Source of the DNA: JAAZIN01 sp964441025
GTDB lineage: Bacteria; Bacillota; Dethiobacteria; DTU022
DNA: 33,905 nt
NCBI GenBank assembly: GCA_964441025.1
Contig: CAYTXG010000018.1
Coordinates: 1 to 33,905 of the forward strand
Direction of reading: 5' to 3'
The position numbers and the translations under genes were made by a program. Of the stretch, positions 23,560-32,120 are shown in pieces. Every line of letters begins with the position of its first letter. Positions within the stretch are counted from its first letter, which is position 1. The notes beneath the pieces are model-generated. The model was not told the DNA's origin and did not search any database. It saw nothing but the letters and a program-made list of their open reading frames with translations.

Positions 23560-24309
23560 TCATGCCTTATTATCTTTTAATTCGATAATCGCTTCAAGAG
23601 CTATTTGGATCCCTTTTCTTTCGCCCGCCATCAGACGGTTGTCTTCCGATGCGTAATCGCTGATCCCCGCCTCCACCTCCCCGCCTGATCCCACCACTAC
23701 ATTTAGAATCGATCCGGCTTTTATACCTCTCAGGCTGCTCACAACGAACAGTGCAGCTGTTTCCATGTCCGCACCGATAATTCCTTTTCCCGCCCAGTAA
23801 TCACCAATGAGCCTCTCCTCACCGGTATAGAAGCTATCATGGCTTCTGATAATCCCATGAAAGCGCCTGTATCCCAATTTGCCGGCCGCCCTGATCAGAG
23901 CATGGAATACCGCCGGATCGGGCACCGCGGGAAAGCCCATTTTTACATAGGCGGCTGAAGCGCCGTCATCTCTGACCGCAGCGGAGGCGATGATAAGATC
24001 CCCGGGTCTGATCCGCTCCTGCAGCGTCCCACAGCTGCCCGTTCTGATCAGATGCCTGACGCCGATCCTCCCCAGCTCCTCCACGGCTATGCCCGTGGAG
24101 GAGCCGCCGATCCCGGTGGAAGTTGCCAGCACCTTGACCCCTTTATAGTAGCCGCTGACGGTTCTAAATTCCCTGTTGCAGGCAACCTCTTCAGCATGTT
24201 CAAAAAAGCCTTTGATCCGCTCGACCCTTTGGGGATCACCGGGCAGAAGGGCAAAATCCGCCCTGTCTTTTGAACTCAATCTAATATGCGGCTGAATCTG
24301 TACTTCCAG
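23560..24309 (-). CDS. udp: Uridine phosphorylase-type nucleoside phosphorylase
   Basis: A cytoplasmic enzyme of the NP-1 family: nucleoside plus phosphate gives base plus pentose-1-phosphate. Motifs: ALLPGDPQRVERI (phosphate loop), TSTGIGGSSTGIAVEELGRI, IRTGSCGTLQERIRPGDLII, AASAAVRDDGAS and ADMETAALFVV (ribose-binding Met-Glu). These follow E. coli Udp closely, so uridine is the likely substrate, though a related nucleoside is possible. Initiation is unclear: the open frame begins at a TTG at 24357, but GGGGGAGG lies 6-7 bases before a CTG at 24309, which gives a start that aligns with Udp. First gene of the ECF operon. Confidence 0.85.
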   Translation of the reverse strand: MEVQIQPHIRLSSKDRADFALLPGDPQRVERIKGFFEHAEEVACNREFRTVSGYYKGVKVLATSTGIGGSSTGIAVEELGRIGVRHLIRTGSCGTLQERIRPGDLIIASAAVRDDGASAAYVKMGFPAVPDPAVFHALIRAAGKLGYRRFHGIIRSHDSFYTGEERLIGDYWAGKGIIGADMETAALFVVSSLRGIKAGSILNVVVGSGGEVEAGISDYASEDNRLMAGERKGIQIALEAIIELKDNKA

Positions 24310-24420
24310 GATGACCTCCCCCAGTTCGGGTGAATTTATATCCGCGATCAATAGCAAAACAGCTATTAAAAGAACCGCCGCCCTGCCCTTTTTATACCAA
24401 ATGCTTCTGAAAAAATGAGA

Positions 24421-24619
24421 CTACTTTACCCGCTGCGTCCCCTTCATGGCCATGCCAGAAATGATCGGCTCCTTGATCACCTCTACAGCCCCGTCGACAT
24501 CAGAGTGGGTGAGGATGGCACAGCACTACCCCGGCTCCCGCCTCCTGGTGCAGGGGGGTCGCCAGGCGCCCCTCCAGCTTCAGAGCGCCGCTCAGGAAAA
24601 AAAGCTGTTCGCTATTCAT
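24421..24619 (-). pseudogene. Remnant of an alpha/beta hydrolase
   Basis: ATG 24619 opens 39 codons that read MNSEQLFFLSGALKLEGRL, then GVVLCHPHPL and a stop (24500-24502). This is the exact N-terminal pattern of small alpha/beta hydrolases of the COG2945 type (VLCHPHPLYGG). One frame over, the sequence continues as GAVEVIKEPIISGMAMKGTQ to TAG 24421. The catalytic core is missing, so an internal deletion is likely. Confidence 0.6.
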
Positions 24620-24645
24620 CGGACCCTATCAAATCATTTATCATT

Positions 24646-24667
24646 AAGCCGGGAGCTTTCCCGGCTT
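24646..24667. repeat. Inverted repeat between two gene remnants
   Basis: AAGCCGGGA-GCTT-TCCCGGCTT, a perfect 9-bp stem with a 4-base loop. On the minus strand the following bases are AT-rich but not a clean T-run. It may be the old terminator of the WYL gene. Confidence 0.45.
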
Positions 24668-24751
24668 TCACACATCACAGTTGGTTTTACCCTGATATAG
24701 TTATACCACTTTTATCCCAAATCACCAATTGCCCCTTTTCCCGGCGGCGAT

Positions 24752-25328
24752 CTATTTATTCCGCCGGCCGGGCAGCACCCTGGTCCGCTGGCTGCCATGA
24801 AAACAATTGTGCCTGAAACGCTCTGCAGGGCCGGCAGAAATATGGAGGCGCACCGTCTCCAGAGCCGCCGATTCGTCTTCAGTCCAGGTCCCCCAGGCAT
24901 CCTTGTACAGCTCCTTCAGCGAAAGGCCGGCAGACATCCGGTAAAAACTTCCCTCGATTACAGCCAGCTCCGTGATGTTCAACAGCAGGAAAACCCGCCT
25001 TTGTCTCCGCCGGGTACACCTGCCGGTCAGGCACCAGTTGTTCAGGCGGCATAAAAGGCCATGGGGCTCTACCACCCGTTCGGTAACAGCGCCGTCATAG
25101 GTGGCAGATAGCTGAGGCGCACCCTTTTTCTCTCCCGGATAGCCCGTACAATCTCCCTGATCAAGGGCGGCGGTCATTTATTTCCGCATAAGCGTCCTGC
25201 AACTCCTCCAGGGTAGTTCCCCCTGCAGGGGTTTTTTCAATGATGGCAATCAAAATCTTGACCAGTGTCTCGGGCTGGGCAGCGGTGCGGGGGTAGCGGA
25301 TCACCATTCTATACCGCCTTTCATCCAT
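24752..25328 (-). pseudogene. Broken WYL-domain transcription regulator
   Basis: ATG 25328 begins MDERRYRM and runs through an HTH-like piece (TPAGGTTLEELQDAYAEI) to a stop. In a second frame follow LIREIVRAIRERKRVRLSYL, the start of a WYL domain, and then in a third frame AVTERVVEPHGLLCRLNNWC, RRVFLLLNITELAVIEGSFY and FRHNCFHGSQ (the end region of WYL/WCX proteins). At least two frameshifts are needed, and the segment between HTH and WYL is missing. Nothing intact lies between 24310 and 25590. Confidence 0.7.
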
Positions 25329-25390
25329 AGCACTTCTACCACCGGTACGGCACAAGTAAAAGAGCTACTTTATAAATCTATTTTGATTAC

Positions 25391-25399
25391 TTCGACAAA
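25391..25399 (-). promoter_or_regulatory. Spo0A-like box upstream of the broken WYL gene
   Basis: TTTGTCGAA on the minus strand, followed about 15 bases later by AT-rich TTATAA. It is the second exact copy of the 0A consensus noted here; low weight on its own. Confidence 0.2.
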
Positions 25400-25593
25400 T
25401 ACACGGCTCTTCCTCCCTGATCCGCCGGAAGCCGGGGCCACGCCGGCTGGGCCTGCCTTTTAAGCAGGATAATAATCACATCAGGAGAAGTTTTTAACCA
25501 ATGGACAGGGGAGCCCGGGCCGGTTATGGAGCCCTTGGGGCGGGCCTTCCCCTTAAGAGGACCGGGATTATGCATAAAGGAGGCATGAATTCA

Positions 25594-25929
25594 GTGTGGA
25601 AATATATGCGCGAGCACGAGACATTTCTCGCCGCCGCCCTGGATTCCGGCGAGGAGATAAACTATGCGCAGCTCAGGGATTACCACCGGACACGGATTGA
25701 ATTTGCGCAGCACGAGAGGTTGATCCATCTTCTGGTAACAGCAGCATTTGCCCTCTTTTTCCTCCTCTCGGTATTCTTCGCCGTGCTGGTAGAAAAACCG
25801 GGAGCCCTGCTGCTCAGCCTTCTGTTTCTGGCGCTGCTGGTTCCATATATCATTTATTATTACCGGCTGGAGAATAGCGTGCAAAAATGGTACATCATGT
25901 ACAATCAAATTGAAGAGAGGCTCCGGTAG
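25594..25929 (+). CDS. Small two-helix membrane protein
   Basis: A protein of about 111 aa. The N-terminal half is soluble and charged (YMREHETFLAAALDSGEEIN, then RDYHRTRIEFAQHERLI). Two transmembrane helices follow, about 47-68 (LLVTAAFALFFLLSVFFAVL) and 73-92 (LLLSLLFLALLVPYIIYYY), and a short polar tail ends at EERLR. I start at GTG 25594, which AAAGGAGG precedes by 10 bases; ATG 25585 is only one base from that site. No family recognised. It is convergent with copA; the 47-bp gap has a GGCTGC/GCAGCC hairpin. Confidence 0.65.
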   Translation: MWKYMREHETFLAAALDSGEEINYAQLRDYHRTRIEFAQHERLIHLLVTAAFALFFLLSVFFAVLVEKPGALLLSLLFLALLVPYIIYYYRLENSVQKWYIMYNQIEERLR

Positions 25930-25976
25930 AACCCCCGGAGCCCCCCTTTGCCCCGGCTGCAACTGCAGCCGCCGCA

Positions 25977-28385
25977 TTAATTGCCCTTCTCGGGGTCGTA
26001 CCGTTTTAACAGAAGCGAATTCGTCACAACGGAGACCGAGCTCAGGGCCATGGCCGCCCCCCCTATTACAGGCGTAAAAACGCCGAAAATGGCCAGGGGA
26101 ACAGTAATCATGTTGTAGAAAAAAGCCCAGAACAGGTTTTGCCTGATTTTGCGCAGCGTCCGCCGGGAGAGGCGTATGGCAGAGGCGATCTTGTTCAGGT
26201 CACCCTGCATCAGCGTAATCGAGGCGCTCTCCATGGCCACGTCGGTCCCGGTGCCGATGGCCATGCCCACATCAGCCGTAGCCAGGGCCGGGGCGTCATT
26301 GATCCCGTCGCCGACCATGGCCACAACACGGCCGGCATCTTTCAGCTTTTGCACCTCCGCCGCTTTATGCTGCGGTAAAACACCGGAAATTACATTGGTG
26401 ATGCCCACCTGCTTTGCAATGGCCCACGCAGTTTTCTCCTGGTCCCCGGTGAGCATATACAGATCAAGGCCCATCTGCTGCAGCTCCATGACAGCCCGGA
26501 CGGCGCCCTCTTTGGGCGTATCGGCCAGCGCCGCCATGCCGGCCAGGGCGCTTCCTCTCATAGCCAGCATCACCGTCTTGCCCTCTTCTTCCCAGAGGCT
26601 CTTTTGCATCAGCAAAGGCCCGGCATCAATACCGACCAGATCGGCCAGCTTCTCATTGCCCACGGCCCAGCTCTCACCCGCCAGCTCAAAGGTGATCCCC
26701 CGCCCGGGCAGTGCTTCGAATCCGTAGGTTTCCCCCAGCGCCAGGCCCCGCTCTCTCGCTTCCTCCACCAGGGCCCGGCCCAGGGGATGTTCCGATTTGC
26801 TCTCGCCCGAGGCGACTGCGGCCAGCAGCTCTTTCTCGTCAAAGGGCTCCAGCGCAAAAATATCGGTCACCGCCGGGCTCCCCCGGGTGATGGTGCCTGT
26901 TTTGTCAAGAACCACGGCGTCGATTTTCTCCGCCCGCTCCAGATGTTCTCCGCCCTTGATCAGGATCCCCTTCCCGGCCCCCACCCCTGTTCCCACCATG
27001 ATCGCCGTGGGCGTAGCCAGACCCAGAGCACAGGGGCAGGCAACAACAAGAACTGTTACCATGTGCATCAGCGAATCTTCAAAGCCCGCCCCGCTGATGA
27101 ACCAGCCACCGAAAGTGAGCAGGGCAATTGCGATTATTGTGGGCACAAAAATATTGGACACCCGGTCCGCCAGCCGCTGTATGGGAGCCTTGGAGCCCTG
27201 CGCCTCCTCCACCAGGCGGATGATCTGGGCCAGAACAGTATCCTGCCCAACCTTGGCCGCCCGGAAAGTAAAGCTGCCATATTTATTGATGGAGGCTCCC
27301 ACCACCTCATCGCCGGCCTTCTTCTCCACCGGCATGCTCTCACCGGTAAGGTGCGATTCGTCTATGCTTGAATTTCCCTCCTCGATCACCCCATCCACCG
27401 GCACTCTCTCCCCGGGACGCACCACAACCAGATCGCCCACCATCACTTCATCGGCGGGGATATCCACCTCCGCCCCCTGCCGGAGGACCCGGGCAGTTTT
27501 GGCCTGCAGCTCCATCAGCTTTTCAATGGCTTCGGAGGTTCTGCCCCTGGCCACAGCCTCCAGCAACCTGCCCAGCAGGATAATGGTCATGAGCACCGCC
27601 GCAGACTCAAAATAATAGTGCCCCCACCGGGCGACAAGAGAGATCAGGCTGTAGAAATAGGCCACCGAGGTGCCCAGCGCCACCAGCACATCCATGTTGG
27701 CGCCGCCCGTTTTCAGCGAGCGGTAGGCTCCGCGGTAGAAGGGCCAGCCGGCATAAAGTTGAACAGGTGTGGCCAGAGCGAGCTGCAACCAGGGATTGAT
27801 CTCCAGATGAAACCCTGTATGAGAAAAGATCATCAACAGGAACAGGGGAAAGCTGAAGACAGCCGCAACAATAAAACGGGCCAGCTGCCGGTTCTTCTCC
27901 CTGCGCCTCTCTCTTGCCGCTTCATTAAAAGAAAGACCCCGTGCCAGGATCGCATCATAGCCCAGCTCACGCACGGCATTTTCAATCTCTGAAAGGATAA
28001 TCATACCGGGAATGTATCTGACCACAGCCTTGTTCGTAGCCAGGTTTACGGCCGCCTCCTGCACTCCGGGCAGCGTATTCAGCCTTTGCTCCACCCTGGC
28101 TGAACAGGCAGCACAGGACATCCCGGAAATTAGAAACTCCTGCTGCTCTGCGGAAACCCCGAATCCCAGTTCGGCAATGCGCTCCACCATCTGCCCGGGC
28201 TCCACCACGGCAGGATCATAGCTGACCGTTCCCTTTCCCATCACCAGGTTGACATTTGCAGATAATACTCCGGGAAGAGACTGTAAACCCTTCTCCACCC
28301 TGGCGGCGCAGGCAGCACAGTTCATCCCGGAAATAGGGATAGTTATTGCCGCCTCTTTCCCAGCCCTTTCTTCGGTTTCAGACAT
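25977..28385 (-). CDS. copA: Copper-exporting P1B-type ATPase CopA
   Basis: An inner-membrane Cu(I) pump of about 802 aa. Two N-terminal heavy-metal domains each hold the copper site CxxC (GMNCAACAAR near 20, GMSCAACSAR near 90). Eight transmembrane helices include the CPC metal site (VACPCALGLATP near 450). The phosphorylation site is DKTGT near 493, and the hinge GDGINDAPAL near 695. HPLGRAL is present for ATP binding. I choose ATG 28385 because GAGGGGGTG precedes it; the frame also has an ATG at 28406. It lies 27 bp after csoR and is surely cotranscribed and copper-induced. Confidence 0.96.
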   Translation of the reverse strand: MSETEERAGKEAAITIPISGMNCAACAARVEKGLQSLPGVLSANVNLVMGKGTVSYDPAVVEPGQMVERIAELGFGVSAEQQEFLISGMSCAACSARVEQRLNTLPGVQEAAVNLATNKAVVRYIPGMIILSEIENAVRELGYDAILARGLSFNEAARERRREKNRQLARFIVAAVFSFPLFLLMIFSHTGFHLEINPWLQLALATPVQLYAGWPFYRGAYRSLKTGGANMDVLVALGTSVAYFYSLISLVARWGHYYFESAAVLMTIILLGRLLEAVARGRTSEAIEKLMELQAKTARVLRQGAEVDIPADEVMVGDLVVVRPGERVPVDGVIEEGNSSIDESHLTGESMPVEKKAGDEVVGASINKYGSFTFRAAKVGQDTVLAQIIRLVEEAQGSKAPIQRLADRVSNIFVPTIIAIALLTFGGWFISGAGFEDSLMHMVTVLVVACPCALGLATPTAIMVGTGVGAGKGILIKGGEHLERAEKIDAVVLDKTGTITRGSPAVTDIFALEPFDEKELLAAVASGESKSEHPLGRALVEEARERGLALGETYGFEALPGRGITFELAGESWAVGNEKLADLVGIDAGPLLMQKSLWEEEGKTVMLAMRGSALAGMAALADTPKEGAVRAVMELQQMGLDLYMLTGDQEKTAWAIAKQVGITNVISGVLPQHKAAEVQKLKDAGRVVAMVGDGINDAPALATADVGMAIGTGTDVAMESASITLMQGDLNKIASAIRLSRRTLRKIRQNLFWAFFYNMITVPLAIFGVFTPVIGGAAMALSSVSVVTNSLLLKRYDPEKGN

Positions 28386-28412
28386 CACCGGCACCCCCTC
28401 GTGCATTCATCA

Positions 28413-28736
28413 CTACCTGATTATCTTGGAGATTGTCTTCAGCAGTTCGTCAACAACCTGCTCATCGCCCTCAAACAACTGCTCCCTGACGCAGGACTTC
28501 ATATGTTTTTCCAGCAGCAGCCTGGTTACACCATTGATTGCGGACTGAACGGAGCCGATCTGGTTTAAAACATCGTCGCAGTAGACCTCCTCCGCAATCA
28601 TCCTTTTGATTCCCCGCACCTGCCCCTCAATGCGGTTCAGCCGCACCACAAGCTGCCGCACTGTTTTATCGTCGTGCCAGCTTCTCTTTTTGGGGCCTTT
28701 CTCACACTCGGGGCAGCCGCCATCTGCTCTATCCAT
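28413..28736 (-). CDS. csoR: Copper-sensing repressor CsoR
   Basis: A 107-aa CsoR/RcnR-family repressor, all alpha-helical, that leaves DNA on binding Cu(I). The Cys-His-Cys copper ligands are present: Cys in EEVYCDDVLNQI, and His and Cys in EKHMKSCV. VVRLNRIEGQVRGIKRMI is the family's N-terminal helix. An extra Cys-rich head (CPECEKG) precedes the domain. It is the first gene of the csoR-copA operon, and a candidate operator lies upstream. Confidence 0.92.
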   Translation of the reverse strand: MDRADGGCPECEKGPKKRSWHDDKTVRQLVVRLNRIEGQVRGIKRMIAEEVYCDDVLNQIGSVQSAINGVTRLLLEKHMKSCVREQLFEGDEQVVDELLKTISKIIR

Positions 28737-28760
28737 AGCGCATCACCTCTATAGATATAC

Positions 28761-28783
28761 TATACCCCCCTACCCTATTATAC
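28761..28783 (-). promoter_or_regulatory. csoR-copA promoter with candidate CsoR operator
   Basis: A perfect -10 TATAAT (28777-28782, minus strand) is followed at once by GGGTAGGGGGGTATAG, a G-tract element of the CsoR operator type (compare TACCCTACGGGGGTAT of Bacillus copZA). The -35 is weak (TCGGTG at 16 bp). Position and composition suit copper-relieved repression. Confidence 0.55.
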
Positions 28784-28948
28784 AACTTATTTGGCCCGCA
28801 CCGATATCAATTCGCACTTCGGGCCGGGAAGGGATCGGCTGGGATATGGGGAAATCATAATTTGTATAATCTGATGCAAGCCATGATGGCAAATGGCGGA
28901 AGGGGAAAATAGAAAATTCAATACCAGTGAAAAGGAGGCATTTCAATA

Positions 28949-29293
28949 ATGATCGTCGGGCATATAGATTCATGCAAATTATGCCCCGTCCATTTTGAAG
29001 GGGCAACCGGCATAACCAGGCAGGTGCCCATCTCTCATGCTGAGGGGTGGAAGGACTACGTGATGCGGGTCTTCACTCTGGAGGCCGGCTGCAGTTCGCC
29101 GCGGCACCGCCATCCCTGGCCGCATATCAACTGGATCGTCAGCGGAAAAGGGGTCATCCATCTTGATGGCACCGATCATGCAGTGCGCGAGGGCTCCTAT
29201 GCGTACATCCCCGGCGGGGCGCTGCACCAGTTTAGCAATACCGGCAGCGAGCCTTTCATCTTCATCTGCATCGTGCCTCCCGAGGGCGACTAG
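28949..29293 (+). CDS. Cupin-domain protein
   Basis: A 114-aa single-domain cupin. Motif 1 is present as PRHRHPWPHINWIVSGKG, with the two His but with the metal-binding Glu position changed; motif 2 is YIPGGALHQFSNTG with its His. It may bind a metal, and could be a small isomerase, dioxygenase-like or sensor protein; the substrate cannot be told. ATG 28949 has a perfect AAAAGGAGG site. It is transcribed away from csoR. The upstream 28784-28948 region carries TATAAT at 28865 but no matching -35. Confidence 0.8.
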   Translation: MIVGHIDSCKLCPVHFEGATGITRQVPISHAEGWKDYVMRVFTLEAGCSSPRHRHPWPHINWIVSGKGVIHLDGTDHAVREGSYAYIPGGALHQFSNTGSEPFIFICIVPPEGD

Positions 29294-29324
29294 TAGCGGA
29301 GCCCGCGGCTAAAATAAGCAGCCG

Positions 29325-29465
29325 TTACACCTCGTTTTTGGAAAGGATGATCCCCTTTACATCCTCCAGGTCTTTTGCATCTGCAAAAGGGGGGTAAGCA
29401 TACCGGAAACTGATCAGGCCTTCCGCAGTCTGAATAAACAACCAGCGCATGCCGCCGAGCAGCAA
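29325..29465 (-). CDS. Possible 46-aa small protein downstream of the DUF2207 gene
   Basis: TTG 29465 is preceded by TAGGGGGG at a 6-base spacing. The frame reads LLGGMRWLFIQTAEGLISFR, then PPFADAKDLEDVKGIILSKN, ending at TAA 29325. It begins 31 bp after the DUF2207 stop, so cotranscription is likely. Composition is protein-like. Not recognised; it may be a tail of a decayed gene. Confidence 0.35.
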   Translation of the reverse strand: MLLGGMRWLFIQTAEGLISFRYAYPPFADAKDLEDVKGIILSKNEV

Positions 29466-29496
29466 AGACAGACCCCCCTACAGTCTTTTTGGCTGC

Positions 29497-31338
29497 TTAA
29501 CGTGCGCCTCCACCTCCGCCGCCACCGCCTCCACCGCCGCCGCCGGAGAAACCGCCACCGCCACCTGAACCGGAAGAGGAGGTACTCATGGCAGTTAGGA
29601 AAGATTGCTGCATCGTCGAGGAAAGCCTATCAAAGGAGGTGGGATTATTCATGGCCATGAAGAACCAGGGGGAAACAGGCATGTGAGCCTGGTCTTGAAT
29701 CTGCGGATAAACCACTTGTAGCTGCTTGATCACCTCTTTGGCCACGCCCAGGGCCACAGCATATACCAGATAATGTTCCCAGATCTGCAACGAGGGGATG
29801 GTGGAGCGCTCAAGCTCGGAAAAGTGGAGCAGGAACCTTCTAAAAGCTTTCCACCTGGCGTAATGATCCGCTCCAGTAGGAGTGAGACTTTTTAGCCCCG
29901 CCGATAAAATCATCAATAATGCCCCTGCAGTTACGGTCAGCGCCCCGGTAATTGTAAATGTCTGGGTCAAAGCGGCAATAAAACCGGCCGCAGCGAGAAC
30001 TAGCCCCGCTATGATGCCGCCCCAGGCCCTGGGGCCGAAGAAACCCAGTTTCTGAACCTGGGGCTTGATAATGCTGCTCCAGGCCTGGTAAAATAATGCG
30101 GTGCTCTCTCTCCTGCTCCTGGCATATTTTTCAATTCCCCTGAATGAGGTCACACCCCCGGAGAGGCGGGATGCCTCCCCAAAAATAAAACGAAGCAACT
30201 TAGATTCATGAGCCGCCAGGGCATCACGGCCCCCGCCGGCGGTAATCCGGTAATCGGTAAAGGAGCGTTTGACAACAAGACCTTTTTCGCCCTGCGTCTC
30301 TTCCAGGATCAGATGAGCCCGCCGGGTCAGATCCATTATTGTTGCCGTGATATCTTCAGGAGCGGTCCGGCCAAGGCGAAAGAAATGGCCGGCCTCGGCA
30401 GGGGAATAATCCCCCGGCAGCTCCCTGTAGTAGTCACCCCGGTATGCCTGGGGATGGCTGAAAGCCCTGCGCCGCATCAAAATATAAGCTGCCGCCGCTC
30501 CGAGAAGGACGGGGATACCGCCGAAAAGGTCAAACTTTGCCAGCCGGCGCCGCCTGTTGGCCCGATCGGCCTGTTCTTCCTCTTCGGCCAGGATTCCGGG
30601 TAAACCCTCCCGGCCCGAGCTATTGGCGGCCGCCGGGACCAGCTGCACCGGAAATGTAACCCTTCCTTCGAAATAAGTGCGCCGGGGCAGTTTTCCTACC
30701 TCCCAGACCACCCCGGTGTCCCCCTCTTTGTAAACCTTGCCATGCAGGGGCCCGTGCCCCCACACCAACAACTCCTCTCCGGCGGCCCCCGGCAGAGTTA
30801 AGGCCACCCGGACATAATCGGTGCGCTCATCCCATTCGTCGCCGATGAACTGGTAATAGAGTTCGGCCACATCCTGATGTATCAGCACCGCGTTCTCCAC
30901 CGTATAGTAAATGGTAAAGGTGCGCTGTTCGCTATATGCTTCAAAACTCCAGTCAATATGGACGCGGTCGGGGTACTCCTCCACGTAATAAATGCCAGGT
31001 ATATCCTGCGTCCCTGGAGGCATCTGACTGTAGGCCTTATCCCCTTCACTGATCTGAACATCTTTGATCGACTGGCCATTCTTCAAATAGATGTACTCCC
31101 AGGCGCCCCTGTATTTACCGCTGAAGCTGTACGTGCGGTTCTCCACAACACTCATAGATCCGTCAGGATACAGCTCCGCCTCGATCTCCACCCTGGGGAA
31201 ATAGTAGGAGCGATCATCGTCCGCGCGAACGGGTGTTGCAAACTGCACCAGGGCAAACACAATAATCCCCAAACAAACCGGGATCAGAAAAAAGGGCCTG
31301 CAGCTGCTGCATTTTTTGCGGTATTTATCTTTTTCCAT
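29497..31338 (-). CDS. DUF2207 membrane protein with Gly-rich tail
   Basis: A 613-aa predicted membrane protein. The N-terminal signal/anchor (about 15-38, FFLIPVCLGIIVFALVQFA) is followed by a large extracytoplasmic DUF2207 domain (YYFPRVEIEAELYPDGSMSV...ENRTYSFSGKYRGAWEYIYL). A transmembrane helix lies near 275, a cytoplasmic domain with a winged-helix-like part (ITATIMDLTRRAHLILEETQ) follows, then two helices near 435-475. The tail is SGSGGGGGFSGGGGGGGG and ends GGGAR. It follows lemA by 8 bp, the usual pairing; role unknown, perhaps envelope-related. Confidence 0.88.
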   Translation of the reverse strand: MEKDKYRKKCSSCRPFFLIPVCLGIIVFALVQFATPVRADDDRSYYFPRVEIEAELYPDGSMSVVENRTYSFSGKYRGAWEYIYLKNGQSIKDVQISEGDKAYSQMPPGTQDIPGIYYVEEYPDRVHIDWSFEAYSEQRTFTIYYTVENAVLIHQDVAELYYQFIGDEWDERTDYVRVALTLPGAAGEELLVWGHGPLHGKVYKEGDTGVVWEVGKLPRRTYFEGRVTFPVQLVPAAANSSGREGLPGILAEEEEQADRANRRRRLAKFDLFGGIPVLLGAAAAYILMRRRAFSHPQAYRGDYYRELPGDYSPAEAGHFFRLGRTAPEDITATIMDLTRRAHLILEETQGEKGLVVKRSFTDYRITAGGGRDALAAHESKLLRFIFGEASRLSGGVTSFRGIEKYARSRRESTALFYQAWSSIIKPQVQKLGFFGPRAWGGIIAGLVLAAAGFIAALTQTFTITGALTVTAGALLMILSAGLKSLTPTGADHYARWKAFRRFLLHFSELERSTIPSLQIWEHYLVYAVALGVAKEVIKQLQVVYPQIQDQAHMPVSPWFFMAMNNPTSFDRLSSTMQQSFLTAMSTSSSGSGGGGGFSGGGGGGGGGGGGGAR

Positions 31339-31346
31339 GGCGCCCC

Positions 31347-31898
31347 CTAGAACTCAACCCTCACCGACTGACGCGCTTCCTGCTCTTCATCCAGGTTGAA
31401 GTAAATTTCCTGATGAAAACCGAACATGCCTGCCACCAGAACAGCGGGAAAGCGTTGGATGGCCGTGTTGTACTTAAGCACGGTGTCATTGTAGAACTGG
31501 CGGGAAAAAGCAATCTTGCCCTCTGTGTTCGTCAGCTCTTCCTGAAGCTGCATAAAATTGGTGTTTGCCTTGAGCTCAGGATAATTTTCAGCCAGGGCAA
31601 AGAGCTGCCGCAGCGCACCGGTGAGCATATTCTCAGCCCCGGCCTGCTCCTGGACACCTGCCGCTCCCATGGCCGAGTTCCGGGCCTGGATCACCCGTTC
31701 AAATGTCTCCTTCTCATGCGCAGCATAGCCTTTCACTGTTGATACCAGATTCGGAATCAGGTCATAGCGCCTTTTTAGCTGCACTTCGATCTGTGCCCAG
31801 GCATTCTTGATCCGCTGCCGCAGGGTCACCAGATTGTTGTAAAGACCTATCAGCGCCAACGCAAGCAGAAGCACAATTCCACCAATAATCCATGGCAT
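31347..31898 (-). CDS. lemA: LemA-family protein
   Basis: A 183-aa LemA protein: one N-terminal membrane helix (PWIIGGIVLLLALALIGLY), then a helical-bundle domain facing the cytoplasm, with AWAQIEVQLKRRYDLIPNLV, KGYAAHEKETFERVIQARN and NEFMQLQEELTNTE-like text (NTNFMQLQEELTNTEGKIAF). Length is normal. ATG 31898 has AAAGGAGGCGTGAGG. First gene of the lemA-DUF2207 operon. A broken second copy lies at 12793-13240. Confidence 0.95.
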   Translation of the reverse strand: MPWIIGGIVLLLALALIGLYNNLVTLRQRIKNAWAQIEVQLKRRYDLIPNLVSTVKGYAAHEKETFERVIQARNSAMGAAGVQEQAGAENMLTGALRQLFALAENYPELKANTNFMQLQEELTNTEGKIAFSRQFYNDTVLKYNTAIQRFPAVLVAGMFGFHQEIYFNLDEEQEARQSVRVEF

Positions 31899-32000
31899 TA
31901 CCTCACGCCTCCTTTAGTATTCAAATTAAGTATTCCAACACAATTTATTCGCAATGATTTAGATATATCCTGCTTTCAAGAAACCACTTGGCTAACTATT

Positions 32001-32120
32001 CTAATACATGCCAGACCGGGGCCCTGCCGGGCCATAAATATGGCTGCAGCCACCGCCTGGGCCCCCTTGATCAAACTCATAAACAGATCCGATAATATTC
32101 CCGGCAATTGCGCCGATCAT
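32001..32120 (-). pseudogene. Remnant of an ADP-ribosylglycohydrolase gene
   Basis: ATG 32120 directly follows the ybaK stop and reads MIGAIAGNIIGSVYEFDQG, the exact N-terminus of ADP-ribosylglycohydrolase-family proteins (MIGAIAGDIIGSVYEF). The frame then breaks. In the next frame AVAAAIFMARQG appears, a later segment of the same family. The middle with the catalytic Asp residues is gone, so this is an internally deleted pseudogene. The rest of 31899-32000 is AT-rich and holds the lemA upstream region. Confidence 0.7.

Noticed and set aside
26797..27615. A 272-codon plus-strand frame
   Set aside because: Antisense shadow of copA, rich in Pro/Ser/Thr, with no motif.
29497..29580. Trinucleotide-like GC repeat as a tandem repeat or CRISPR
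   Set aside because: It is the Gly-codon tract of the DUF2207 C-terminus. No direct repeats with spacers occur anywhere in the window.
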